From the NCBI GenBank assembly GCA_028698995.1, contig JAQVVM010000050.1:1-33433 (forward strand): DNA of 33,433 nt, written 5' to 3'. This DNA is from Bacteroidales bacterium (GTDB lineage: Bacteria > Bacteroidota > Bacteroidia > Bacteroidales > PXBB01). Below, piece after piece: positions 7,677 through 16,462 of the stretch; position 1 is the stretch's first letter, and each line of letters begins with the position of its first letter. A program made the translations under genes and the position numbers. Below the pieces are notes generated by a model, which worked only from the letters and a program-made list of their open reading frames with translations, ran no database searches and was not told where the DNA came from.

Positions 7677-9809
7677 ATGCCTGATAACAAAACTATACAA
7701 AAAGAGGGTAACGATAGTGGCGAACTAATAAGTTTTAATGACAAGACTGTCAAAACTGAGGATATCCATTATTGGAAAAAACGGTATAAAAGTGCCGCTA
7801 AAGAAATTGAAGAACTGAACAAACAATTGTCCATGGCTCTTAAAAGCATGGATAAGTTAATAAAACAAGTAGCACTGCTCGAAAGCAGTAAGCTGATGAA
7901 ATTCCGTAAATATTTTTATCTGTATTTGGGGCGTTTCAGTTCTAATATTAAAAAAGGAAAGAAGCGAAATTTCTTTTCAATTCTCTATAACTATGTATTT
8001 AAAAGGGGAGGAAGACTGACAAGGATTTTTCTGTCAAAGATCTTTAAGGTTTTATATCTGGCCTTTGAAATTCGAAAAGTGGTTATTGTTGAAGTCATGG
8101 AAAGCTATTTGGCCAATACGATGCAATATTCGCAATATCTTTTGCGTAAGAAGGTAACCAAGGATGTGGGCAAACAATTCAAAAAAAATATTAAAAATTT
8201 TAAGCAGCAGCCCTTGTTTAGCATCATAATGCCTGTTTATAACCCCCGTATTGATTTGTTCTCTAAGGCCTTAGATTCCGTAAGAGCTCAGATTTATGAT
8301 AAATGGGAATTGTGTATTGCAGACGATTGCTCCTCGGATCCGGAAGTCAAAGAAACCCTTGAAAAATACTGCAAAGAAGATGAGAGGATAAAAGTGGTTT
8401 ACAGAGAGCAAAACGGACATATTTCACGCGCATCAAATTCAGCACTTGAACTGGCTACAGGAGAATACTCCGTTTTGATGGATCACGATGATATTTTGCG
8501 CGAAGACTGTATTTATTACATGGCCAAGGTTATTAACTTGCATAATGGTGCTGACCTGATTTATTCTGATGAAGATAAGGTAGATGAATGGGGTATTCAT
8601 TCTGACCCCCATTTCAAGCCCGACTGGTGCCCCGACAACCTGCTGTCTCGGAATTATTTAGGTCATGTGTGTGCCTTTAAAACAGAACAACTGCGCGAGA
8701 TTGGAGGCTGGCGTATCGGTTTTGAAGGCAGCCAGGATTACGACCTTGTACTCAGACATACCGAGAAGTTTAATAAAGTGATTCATATTCCGGAAGTACT
8801 TTATCATTGGCGAATCCACAGTGAGAGTGCTGCACTGAGCGAGGCTGTGAAACCCTATGCATACCGTGCTGCCCAGATGGCATTGGCCGATGCAATGTCG
8901 CGAAGAGGACTTGTTGCCACTGTTGATTTTCTCGACAGTTTCAGAGGCTACAGTATTCGTTTTGCACTTAAAAATGATAAAGCTAAAGTTAGCATTATTA
9001 TCCCATCGCGTAATAAAGCCGATTTGCTTAAAAAGTGTCTGAGATCCATTGAGAAAAAAACAACTTATAAAAATTATGAGGTCATCCTGATTGATAACAA
9101 CAGCGATGAAAAGGACTTTTTCAACCTTGTAAAACAATACACTCGTCAAAATGTAATGTCTTTTAAATGTGTACAGGATAAAGAACCTTTTAACTTTTCA
9201 AGGCTCATTAATCTCGGAAGAAAGCATTCAAACGGAGAATATCTTATATTACTCAACAACGACACAGAGGTTATCACACCTGATTGGATAGAAGCTATGA
9301 TGGAACATGCACAGCGAGATAGTATTGGCGTAGTGGGAGCAAAGCTGTTATACGATAATGATACCATTCAACATGCAGGTGTAATTGTTGGTCTTGGAGG
9401 TGCAGCAGGTCATGTTCTTGTGGGAGAATACCGCGATGGTCCGGGTTATTTTAATTATGTAAATATGCTTAACACCTATTCTGCCGTTACCGGTGCCTGT
9501 TTTATGGTTCGTACTGACTTATTTGATAAGGTTGGTGGATTTGATGAGGGTTTTGGTACAGAGTACAACGATGTTGACTTCTGTTTAAAAGTGGTGGAAG
9601 CAGGTCATCGTAACTTATATGTACCTCATTGCGAACTCTACCATTATGAATCCATGTCGCGTGGGCATCCCCACAGTACTTATGAAGCCTATAAAAAACA
9701 CCTGAAAGAGGTAAATATGTTTACCAAAAAGTGGAAGAAATATGTTGAAAATGACCCATGCTATAACCCTAATCTGTCGCTGGGAGTTCATAATTTTGGA
9801 TTGAAGTAA
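7677..9809 (+). CDS. Two-domain GT2-family glycosyltransferase
   Basis: A 710-residue protein with two complete GT-A domains. Residues about 35-75 are a charged heptad-like stretch likely to be a coiled coil, followed by a basic, hydrophobic linker. Domain 1 starts at FSIIMPVYNP (181-190), with ADDCSSD and the metal-binding DHDD (269-272). Domain 2 starts at VSIIIPSRNK (about 437), with LIDNNSDE and NNDTEV near 526-531. The end has the typical ETW-like region replaced by YNDVDFCLKV and the H-Y-E of LYHYESMSRG. Such double GT2 enzymes commonly act as polymerising or sequential transferases in ABC-exported O-antigens (WbbA/RfbF-like roles). Nothing in the sequence assigns the sugar. Confidence 0.93.
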   Translation: MPDNKTIQKEGNDSGELISFNDKTVKTEDIHYWKKRYKSAAKEIEELNKQLSMALKSMDKLIKQVALLESSKLMKFRKYFYLYLGRFSSNIKKGKKRNFFSILYNYVFKRGGRLTRIFLSKIFKVLYLAFEIRKVVIVEVMESYLANTMQYSQYLLRKKVTKDVGKQFKKNIKNFKQQPLFSIIMPVYNPRIDLFSKALDSVRAQIYDKWELCIADDCSSDPEVKETLEKYCKEDERIKVVYREQNGHISRASNSALELATGEYSVLMDHDDILREDCIYYMAKVINLHNGADLIYSDEDKVDEWGIHSDPHFKPDWCPDNLLSRNYLGHVCAFKTEQLREIGGWRIGFEGSQDYDLVLRHTEKFNKVIHIPEVLYHWRIHSESAALSEAVKPYAYRAAQMALADAMSRRGLVATVDFLDSFRGYSIRFALKNDKAKVSIIIPSRNKADLLKKCLRSIEKKTTYKNYEVILIDNNSDEKDFFNLVKQYTRQNVMSFKCVQDKEPFNFSRLINLGRKHSNGEYLILLNNDTEVITPDWIEAMMEHAQRDSIGVVGAKLLYDNDTIQHAGVIVGLGGAAGHVLVGEYRDGPGYFNYVNMLNTYSAVTGACFMVRTDLFDKVGGFDEGFGTEYNDVDFCLKVVEAGHRNLYVPHCELYHYESMSRGHPHSTYEAYKKHLKEVNMFTKKWKKYVENDPCYNPNLSLGVHNFGLK

Positions 9810-9972
9810 AATATAATTAATAAGTAACAAATTGCAGTCTGAGAGGTTATTTGGTAAGTGAAGTTAAAGAATTTTTTATCATATTTTGCTCTGCTTTTGT
9901 GAGTTTAAGTTAATGACCATTATTAATGAATAAAACCTAATTTTACAGTCTATTTAGTAACAACTCACAGGC

Positions 9973-11493
9973 ATGATTACAAATTTTCTCTATTGTATTG
10001 ATTATCCTTCCAAGACCGACGGGCTTCAAGAAACACAAAAGCTTGAAGGCTGGCTGTTATGCTCCAAAAAAATAAGATCTATTAAAATTTTGGATGATTT
10101 AGAAGGTTTATTTTTTAATTATGGAATATCGAGACCTGATGTAGCTCTTCATTTTAAAGATTTTCCCGGTAATACAGCTTGTGGCTTTACTGTTATTGCA
10201 GAGAAAGCACCAATTAATCTCAAGAACAAAATTTTTCTGCAAGTTGAAATTGAGGATTCAGAAGCCGCTGTGAAAAATATTAAGATAGCATTGGATTTGG
10301 TTCTTTCAAATATAATGTCAATTGAAACTGATGATAATAATCAACTAATGATTGAATCTTTTCAGAAAACAGAAGACCTTTTTATTAAAACTTTGAAAAA
10401 GCACCCATGGCTTACCATCCGAATGGATATTACAAATAAGTGCAATCTTAAATGCATCATGTGTCACTATAAGGAAGAAGAAATTTCCTCACGTCCTACA
10501 CAGGCTATCACTGCTGATCAGTTACATCACAAAATAAAGGATATTGCACCCTATGTAAGTCATATAATGTTGTCGTGTGGTTTTGAACCATTGATGTCGA
10601 AACATTTTCACGATATTCTGAGCATGTTAAATAAAAATTATCCTCATATTGAAATTGCATTTTGTACCAATGCCATGTTGCTTAACTCCAAAGCAAGAAA
10701 AAGTGTCATCGAAAATGATGTGACTCATGTGCTTTTGTCTTTGGATGGTGTTACTCGAAATACGGTTGAAAAAATTAGGGTAGGCTCCAGTTATAATAAA
10801 ATTATCAGTAATATTAAGGCTTTGTGTGAGTTGAAACAAAAAAACAAAAGAAATTTCCCTGTCTTTTATATCAATTTTGTGTTGATGAACTCAAACATTC
10901 ACGAAGCACCTGCTTTTGTAGCTCTTTGTGCCAGCCTTGGTGTTACAATAATAGACTTCCGCCACCTTGTGGGAAATATCTTTTTTAGCGAACATGATGA
11001 GATGCTGAGCAGCAATAAAGCTAAATACAATTACTTTCGCAAACTGATTATTGATGAATCTAATAAATTCAATATAGATGTTCGGTTACCTGAACCTTAC
11101 GAAACCACAGATATTTACACGCCAGAACCACTTCCAATTGTTGATTTGTCTGAATTTAACGCTATTATTCCTGATATCCAAAGCGAAGAAGTTTGTAACA
11201 GGCCTGAAATCATTCGCAAGAATGCTACAGATGCTGATTTTCAATTCCTATCCGCTGCTACATGCTTGAGGCCTTTCAATGAAATAATGATTGTGGACCA
11301 TGTTAAAATACGACCATGTTCCTACTATAATGGTTCCATGGGTACTCTTGAAGGTGAAAACACATTATATTCTATCTTTTTTAACGAAAAATTTGCAAAA
11401 TTAAGACAACGCAAATTAAACGCACAGTTCGACCATAATTGCATTAACTGTCCTATCAAGATGAATTTGCTGCCTACTGAAGCTGTGAAATAG
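9973..11493 (+). CDS. Radical SAM/SPASM enzyme with N-terminal beta-domain
   Basis: A 506-residue protein. Residues 20-100 (LEGWLLCSKK, then SRPDVALHFKDFPG and ACGF) resemble the small beta-sandwich found at the N-terminus of many glycosyltransferases and methyltransferases of surface-glycan loci (pattern EGW...RPDVA..F...P....GF). The radical SAM core follows: C157-x3-C161-x2-C164 in CNLKCIMC binds the catalytic 4Fe-4S cluster. The C-terminal SPASM region has C431, C449, C490 and C493 for an auxiliary cluster. Members of this group include glycan- and peptide-modifying enzymes; the substrate here is unknown. It follows the GT2 gene by 163 bases. Its last 20 bases overlap the convergent gene. 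Confidence 0.88.
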   Translation: MITNFLYCIDYPSKTDGLQETQKLEGWLLCSKKIRSIKILDDLEGLFFNYGISRPDVALHFKDFPGNTACGFTVIAEKAPINLKNKIFLQVEIEDSEAAVKNIKIALDLVLSNIMSIETDDNNQLMIESFQKTEDLFIKTLKKHPWLTIRMDITNKCNLKCIMCHYKEEEISSRPTQAITADQLHHKIKDIAPYVSHIMLSCGFEPLMSKHFHDILSMLNKNYPHIEIAFCTNAMLLNSKARKSVIENDVTHVLLSLDGVTRNTVEKIRVGSSYNKIISNIKALCELKQKNKRNFPVFYINFVLMNSNIHEAPAFVALCASLGVTIIDFRHLVGNIFFSEHDEMLSSNKAKYNYFRKLIIDESNKFNIDVRLPEPYETTDIYTPEPLPIVDLSEFNAIIPDIQSEEVCNRPEIIRKNATDADFQFLSAATCLRPFNEIMIVDHVKIRPCSYYNGSMGTLEGENTLYSIFFNEKFAKLRQRKLNAQFDHNCINCPIKMNLLPTEAVK

Positions 11494-13219
11494 TACTCAC
11501 CGACATTAAAGTGTTTTCAGGAATAAATAGGTTATGGCTTCCTTTTAAAATGAAAGCCTTTCCGGTATTTGCATCGAAAGCCCATGCTCTTAACAGTAGA
11601 GAAGTATCCGGTAATGAAAATTTGTTGAAAGTAATATTCCAATGAGGTTCATTGGCATTGTTTAGTGTGAAAAATATGGATTTGTTTTGTTCATAGTCGT
11701 AAGAAAGTAAAACAGCATCGGCAGGTAAGTTAGTACCGGGCTTTCTTGATATGCCTGATGCCTTGAATGTAGAATCGTTTAACTGAATTATACTGTCAAA
11801 AGAGCCGTAATCAATTTTGCCGCTTTCCTTGTCTTCAATATCCTGAATGTTCTCTGTTTTAATTAATCCGGGTCTTAAATAACCCATACCATCCAGAATA
11901 TTGGCTCTTTTACGAAGTTCATCAAAATGAATGGGGTAAATTTTGACAGGGCATTTTTCGTGAGAGAAATAATTTATAAACAACAGGCCTGCTTTACCAT
12001 GGATTACATTTGTATGGAAATTTTTTAAATCATCAATGGCAACCGGATAAGTACTGACTTTAATGTAAACAATAAAAGGCAGCAGAAAAGCCAGACACAC
12101 ACTATATAAATTTGATAAATGTTTTTTTTGTGAATAATGTTGAATAACAATAGATGTAAGAAATAAAGTAGCCACCACCAAATACAAAGTGTAAGATGTA
12201 TAGCGGGAAGTAAGAGATTGGTAAACGCCGAATCCAAGCCTACCGACCATAACCATACCTGCTGTCATCAAGGAATAAAGCCCCATCATGAGCCATGGTA
12301 TTGCATTGCGCAAGAGGCTTTTGTTTTTGTAATGTAACAAAATGTATAATGCCAAGGCCATGAAAATGATAAAAAGCACACCTCCAACTTTAATGATATG
12401 ATCTAATGAGTGAATAATTCTGATAGGGTTTCCCAATATGCCAAAGAAATATTTTACGGCATCGATTGGGTGGTCAAAGAATTCATAAGTACTTGGAAAA
12501 TTCTCGGGCTGACTGTAGTCAATAAAATAAAAGGTGATGGCTGCAACTGTCCCGAAAATCCATAATGTTACCGGTACCCATTCTTTAAAATAGTCTGCTC
12601 TTGTGCCGGACATGCTTAAAACGGGGAAAATGATAAACCAACATAGGAGCCCATTTACAGAAGAGAATGTGCTTATGGTTGCAAGCGACATGCAGATTAT
12701 CAGCTTCCAGAATCCACCTGTATTTGTAAAGGCAATAAGCATACAAGTAGTCACACAAAGGATGGGCATAAAATATTCAATCTGTACACCAAACAACCAG
12801 TTTTCATATTGAATAGGTGCAAAAATAAAAAGGTTCGCAAGGAAAATCAATATCCATTTTTGCCAAAGATTCGCTGTTTCCGTAAAAAAAACAAGACGGT
12901 AAATATTGTACGAGATAAGGCATGCCATCAGGAAAATGAAAAGCATTTCATAACGCACATTCCAGTTTGTGAGCCAGCCGAGAGAAACAAAAATCAGATT
13001 TGGGAAAAATTGCCTGTATTCGCACTGCAAGGCAAAAAGTTCATCAAAGCTAAGTGTCCCTTTTGCCATGTGATCAAAAAACCTGACGTATTCCCATTGG
13101 TCCATGTAGGGTACATCAACACCATAACGAAGTATAAAATATAAAATCATTCCTGCTGATACAGTTATTAGGCTTATAGCTATAGCCGGTATGTACTTGA
13201 GAAATTTTTCAATATGCAT
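11474..13219 (-). CDS. Polytopic membrane protein, candidate GT-C glycosyltransferase
   Basis: A 581-residue protein with about eleven hydrophobic helices (about 9-30 to 410) and a C-terminal extracytoplasmic part of about 150 residues that looks like a beta-domain. After the first helix comes YMDQWEYVRFF and, further on, ALQCEYRQFFPNLIF. An acidic residue in the first outside loop followed by a second motif in the same loop is the layout of GT-C transferases using polyprenyl-phosphate sugars. I recognise the PYMDQW / E-x-R-x-FFP pattern from uncharacterised bacterial membrane proteins but know no proven function. The open frame begins at TTG 13222; the ATG at 13219 is used. A perfect TATATTTG box lies just upstream. 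It is transcribed alone. Confidence 0.75.
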   Translation of the reverse strand: MHIEKFLKYIPAIAISLITVSAGMILYFILRYGVDVPYMDQWEYVRFFDHMAKGTLSFDELFALQCEYRQFFPNLIFVSLGWLTNWNVRYEMLFIFLMACLISYNIYRLVFFTETANLWQKWILIFLANLFIFAPIQYENWLFGVQIEYFMPILCVTTCMLIAFTNTGGFWKLIICMSLATISTFSSVNGLLCWFIIFPVLSMSGTRADYFKEWVPVTLWIFGTVAAITFYFIDYSQPENFPSTYEFFDHPIDAVKYFFGILGNPIRIIHSLDHIIKVGGVLFIIFMALALYILLHYKNKSLLRNAIPWLMMGLYSLMTAGMVMVGRLGFGVYQSLTSRYTSYTLYLVVATLFLTSIVIQHYSQKKHLSNLYSVCLAFLLPFIVYIKVSTYPVAIDDLKNFHTNVIHGKAGLLFINYFSHEKCPVKIYPIHFDELRKRANILDGMGYLRPGLIKTENIQDIEDKESGKIDYGSFDSIIQLNDSTFKASGISRKPGTNLPADAVLLSYDYEQNKSIFFTLNNANEPHWNITFNKFSLPDTSLLLRAWAFDANTGKAFILKGSHNLFIPENTLMSVSTISQLQ

Positions 13220-13245
13220 CAAAGGATAGGTTTTTTAATATTATG

Positions 13246-13253
13246 CAAATATA
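13246..13253 (-). promoter_or_regulatory. Candidate -7 promoter box
   Basis: On the minus strand this reads TATATTTG, the best form of the Bacteroidota -7 consensus, 26 bases before the ATG at 13219 (leader about 20 bases). The 15-base sequence containing it (13246-13260) recurs exactly at 19722-19736 by the sulfotransferase start. Confidence 0.55.
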
Positions 13254-13540
13254 TAAAATCACGCGACTATGATATTAATAAAACTAAATTTTAAGCTTTA
13301 GAAAATGAGGTGTTTGTAAATCTAAAAATCGATTTTAATCTTCGATAACATTTGTGCTAACATGCATCTTTAGTGTACCAATTTTTTTTGCATCTAATCC
13401 ATATTTAACTTCAGATAAAGCTGAATATGTAACTGATTTATATTGAGTACATTAATCATCTACAAAAATCTCAACTTTAATAAAGTACTTAGGACTTTAA
13501 TATCAATAAAAAACTACGTAATGGACAAAATTCAGGCTTT
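13254..13540. other. Gene-free stretch with possible gene remnant
   Basis: No intact gene was found between 13220 and 13540. On the minus strand, 13451-13335 is a 38-codon open stretch ending in TAA with a protein-like composition (for example SALSEVKYGL, then KKIGTLKMHV and STNVIED). Directly upstream, in another frame, a short stretch reads YFIKVEIFVDD before a stop. Together they look like the frame-shifted tail of a lost gene, but no start codon is present and the family was not recognised. The rest is AT-rich with no convincing terminator after the methyltransferase gene ending at 13541. Confidence 0.3.
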
Positions 13541-14290
13541 TTAATTTTCTTTCTTTTTAGCCAAGACCATGACTGATAACCCAAAAGGTAAAGAAATGTG
13601 CTTCAAAAATATATTCTCAAGTCTCATAAAAGAAAGAAACAGCTTATTAACGAAATTGGGAGGCATCTTTACTTCATTATGATCTTTTTTCTCAGGGAGG
13701 AAAATTTTGTCAATGATTCTCTTGATGAGTGCTATAGGAAATAAAAGACAAACAACATAAGATATTTTTATTATCTCAAAGTCATTCTTTTCGAGCAATT
13801 CTCTAAGTTGTTTTCTTGTGTATCTTTTGCCGGTATGTACCACTTCGTCATGTGTGCTGTGTAAAAACTGAAAAGCCGGCACCGTCAGCAGTAAATGACC
13901 ATTTTTGCACAGGTATGAATTAAAATTTTTTATGACCAAATTGTCATCAATTTCACGATTGCAAATAACATCAAAAGAAGTGATAAGATTGAAAGAGGAG
14001 GGAGGAAATAAATTCAGGTTCACATCACCTTGTTGTAGGTTCATGTCTCCGCGCGTTCGTGCATATCTGAGTGCTTCCTCCTGAAAATCGATACCTGTCT
14101 CAGAGATGTTATTTGTTTTCTTAAGAATCTCAAGCCATTTACCTGTACCACAGCCTGCATCGAGAACGGAAACTCCATCTCTTAACAGATTGTGACGTTG
14201 AAGAATTTTTAGAAAATTCTCATGATTTCCGACATACCACCAATGGTTGTCTTCCACTTCAAACATATAGGTGTACTGCTTTAGTTCCAT
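13541..14290 (-). CDS. Class I SAM-dependent methyltransferase
   Basis: A 249-residue methyltransferase. Motif I is VLDAGCGTGKWLEIL (about 43-57), followed by GIDFQEEAL, the post-II region SFDVICNREIDD, and LLTVPAFQFLHSTHD. The N-terminal ELKQYTYMFEVEDNHWWYVG resembles the start of methyltransferases that sit beside DPM-like GT2 enzymes (FEVEDxHWWY pattern). The C-terminal 60 residues contain a hydrophobic stretch (YVVCLLFPIALIKRI) that may touch the membrane. The start is the ATG at 14290 rather than the TTG at 14299. It is the last gene of a leftward operon, 30 bases after the GT2 gene. It could act on the polyprenyl-linked sugar or on the glycan. Confidence 0.88.
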   Translation of the reverse strand: MELKQYTYMFEVEDNHWWYVGNHENFLKILQRHNLLRDGVSVLDAGCGTGKWLEILKKTNNISETGIDFQEEALRYARTRGDMNLQQGDVNLNLFPPSSFNLITSFDVICNREIDDNLVIKNFNSYLCKNGHLLLTVPAFQFLHSTHDEVVHTGKRYTRKQLRELLEKNDFEIIKISYVVCLLFPIALIKRIIDKIFLPEKKDHNEVKMPPNFVNKLFLSFMRLENIFLKHISLPFGLSVMVLAKKKEN

Positions 14291-14320
14291 ATCTGACAAA
14301 TTTTTTCAACCTTATTGGAA

Positions 14321-15256
14321 TTATAAGTATTCCTTTTTTATGGTGAATTGTGGGTGTTTATTCTGAGAAATAAAGATTCTTCCAATATATTCACCAATCA
14401 TTCCCAGCGATATTAACTGTATGCCGGCAAAAGTGAAAATAGCGGTTATTGTTAAAGAAAAACCTGCGGGTAAACCGGGTACCATAAAATGTTCAATAAT
14501 GGAATAAATGCCGAAAAGAAATCCCGTTATTGCAAAAAACAAACCTACAAAAATAGAAATACGCAAAGGAATGACCGAAAAGCTGGTAAACATATTCGAC
14601 CACAATTTTAAAAGCTTAATGAGTGTGTAACCTGATTTACCTTTAAGTCTTTTTTCATGATTAACCTGAATAGTACCGATATTGGCGGTTGCTCTTAAAA
14701 TCAGGCCATCAATATAGGGGTAAGGCAAATCGTATTTTATTATTTCACCAACAAGAAATTTGTTCAGGCATTTGAAACTCGACAGGTATAATTTTTTGGG
14801 TTTTTTCAATAAAATGGTAGCCATATAATTATTCAACATGCTTCCAAAGTTACGCCAAAGCTTGTGTTTCTTTTCATCATAATACGTATATACAACATCG
14901 AAGTCAGAATTTGAAGCAAAATCAATCAACTTGATGACTTCTTCAATGGGATTCTGAAAATCATCATCCATTATTACGGTATAATCTCCTGTTGCTTTGT
15001 TCAAACCTGCCATAACAGCATTGTGCTCTCCAAAATTTCTGGCTAAAGATAGGTATTTCACAATGTCCTTGTTTTCATTATATAATTTTAAACATTCGCT
15101 ATGAGAACTATCAGATGAATAGTCATTTATGAGAATAATTTCAAGTTTATATTTTTCAGGAATATCAGAAATTAACTGTTTAACCAATTTGCCTATAGAA
15201 TAGGCTGCATTAAAGACAGGAATAACTATTGAAATTTTATTTTCCGGATTCATCAT
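14321..15256 (-). CDS. Membrane GT2 glycosyltransferase, DPM/GtrB/ArnC-like
   Basis: A 311-residue protein with a cytoplasmic GT-A domain and two C-terminal membrane helices (about 230-252 and 265-290). The domain begins ISIVIPVFNAAYSIGKLV, with the metal-binding DDD in VIMDDDFQNP (about 95-104) and SFKCLNKFLVGEIIKY later. This layout matches polyprenyl-phosphate glycosyltransferases such as GtrB and ArnC, which load one sugar from a nucleotide donor onto undecaprenyl phosphate on the cytoplasmic face. It lies directly behind the aminotransferase, so the loaded sugar may be the aminodeoxysugar made there. A GT-C protein such as that at 11474-13219 would be a fitting outside partner; that link is inference. 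Confidence 0.9.
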   Translation of the reverse strand: MMNPENKISIVIPVFNAAYSIGKLVKQLISDIPEKYKLEIILINDYSSDSSHSECLKLYNENKDIVKYLSLARNFGEHNAVMAGLNKATGDYTVIMDDDFQNPIEEVIKLIDFASNSDFDVVYTYYDEKKHKLWRNFGSMLNNYMATILLKKPKKLYLSSFKCLNKFLVGEIIKYDLPYPYIDGLILRATANIGTIQVNHEKRLKGKSGYTLIKLLKLWSNMFTSFSVIPLRISIFVGLFFAITGFLFGIYSIIEHFMVPGLPAGFSLTITAIFTFAGIQLISLGMIGEYIGRIFISQNKHPQFTIKKEYL

Positions 15257-15286
15257 ATTTAAATTTATAAACTGTTAAAAACCAAA

Positions 15287-16393
15287 TCATTGTATTTTAG
15301 TCATTATTTCCTGTAAAGAATCAGTAACAACTTGTAGTTTCTCTAATGAAAAAGATGGATATAAAGGAAGCGAAAATATTTCATTTGCAATTCGTTCTGT
15401 AACAGGTAAATCGCCTGTTTTATAGTGTAAGTTTTTATAAGCATCCATCATGTGAATAGGTCGTGGGTAGTGGATGTTTAAATGAATACCCTTCTTTTTC
15501 AGCTCGGATAGAACAAGGTCTCTTTTTGCATGTCTTACCACATAAAGATAATAGGCATGTTTCCGGTCAAGTTTTTCAACAGGAAGTACCAAATCGGTGT
15601 TTTTCAGTAATAAGTTGTAATGATCAGCCAGTAATCTTCTTTGAGATATATAATTTTCAATATGTCTTAACTTTTTCAATAAAATGGCTGCATGTATTTC
15701 GTCGAGCCGGCAATTATAGCCATGTACCAAGGCATGACCTGTGGCATCCATGCCATAAAACCTCAGGCGTGTCAATTTTGAATACAATTCTTCATCATTG
15801 GTTAAAACCATCCCACCATCTCCATAAGTACCAAGAATTTTTGTTGGATAAAAGGATGTCGCTGCTATATCAGACATTGAACCAGCTTTGCGGTTTTTAT
15901 AAGTTGCACCATGACTTTGAGCACAATCCTCAATGACTCTGAGACGGTATTGTTTGGCGATGCGGTTCACTTCATCCATATCAACACATTGGCCAAATAA
16001 ATGAACAGGCAGTATGCATTTTGTTTGAGCAGTAATAAGCCTTTCAATTTTATGTGTATCCATCAGGAATGTATCTTCTTCTATATCCACAAAAACTGGT
16101 ATGGCACCTGCAGATACTATGGCTGAAACTGTAGCTACTGCTGTGTTTGATACGGTAATAACCTCATCATTTTCGCCTATCCCCAATGCTTTTAAAGCCA
16201 GAAAAATGGCATTGGTTCCATTGTCAACACCAACACCGTATCGAGTGCCACAATAATCGGCAAAGTCCTGTTCGAACTTTTTAACCTTACTGCCAAGTAT
16301 CAGACATCCGGAATTTAAAACTTCTTCAACAGCGGCAAGAATTTCTTCCTTTTCATGCTCGTATTCTGCCTTATATTCCCAACTTTTAATCAA
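15287..16393 (-). CDS. DegT/DnrJ/EryC1-family sugar aminotransferase, FdtB/QdtB-like
   Basis: A 368-residue PLP aminotransferase with IEDCAQSHGA (154-163) and PLP lysine K185 in SFYPTKILGTYGDGG. Its place directly downstream of a FdtA-like cupin suggests it aminates the 3-keto sugar produced by a 3,4-ketoisomerase, giving a dTDP-3-amino-3,6-dideoxyhexose (Fuc3N or Qui3N type). The start is TTG at 16393: the next in-frame Met is residue 111, the upstream frame runs into a stop with no ATG, and family members begin with the same I-K-S-W-E-Y pattern. A non-ATG start in a biosynthetic operon suggests lowered translation. It is separated from the cupin gene by 69 bases. Confidence 0.9.
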   Translation of the reverse strand: MIKSWEYKAEYEHEKEEILAAVEEVLNSGCLILGSKVKKFEQDFADYCGTRYGVGVDNGTNAIFLALKALGIGENDEVITVSNTAVATVSAIVSAGAIPVFVDIEEDTFLMDTHKIERLITAQTKCILPVHLFGQCVDMDEVNRIAKQYRLRVIEDCAQSHGATYKNRKAGSMSDIAATSFYPTKILGTYGDGGMVLTNDEELYSKLTRLRFYGMDATGHALVHGYNCRLDEIHAAILLKKLRHIENYISQRRLLADHYNLLLKNTDLVLPVEKLDRKHAYYLYVVRHAKRDLVLSELKKKGIHLNIHYPRPIHMMDAYKNLHYKTGDLPVTERIANEIFSLPLYPSFSLEKLQVVTDSLQEIMTKIQ

Positions 16394-16462
16394 AATCTGT
16401 GAGTTTAAATTATTTGAATGTTATGATGTTTATATCAGGAAAACAACATTTTACAAAGGGTT

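Noticed and set aside
8658..9149. 163-codon ORF antisense to the GT2 gene
   Set aside because: Shadow of a strongly supported gene in the opposite strand; no domain, no promoter.
11474..11493. Shared terminator between convergent radical SAM and GT-C-like genes
   Set aside because: The two genes overlap by 20 bases and no hairpin with T tract is visible around the stops; the overlap itself is unremarkable.
15463..15936. 157-codon ORF antisense to the aminotransferase
   Set aside because: Shadow frame; His/Pro/Cys-rich nonsense composition and no conserved motif.
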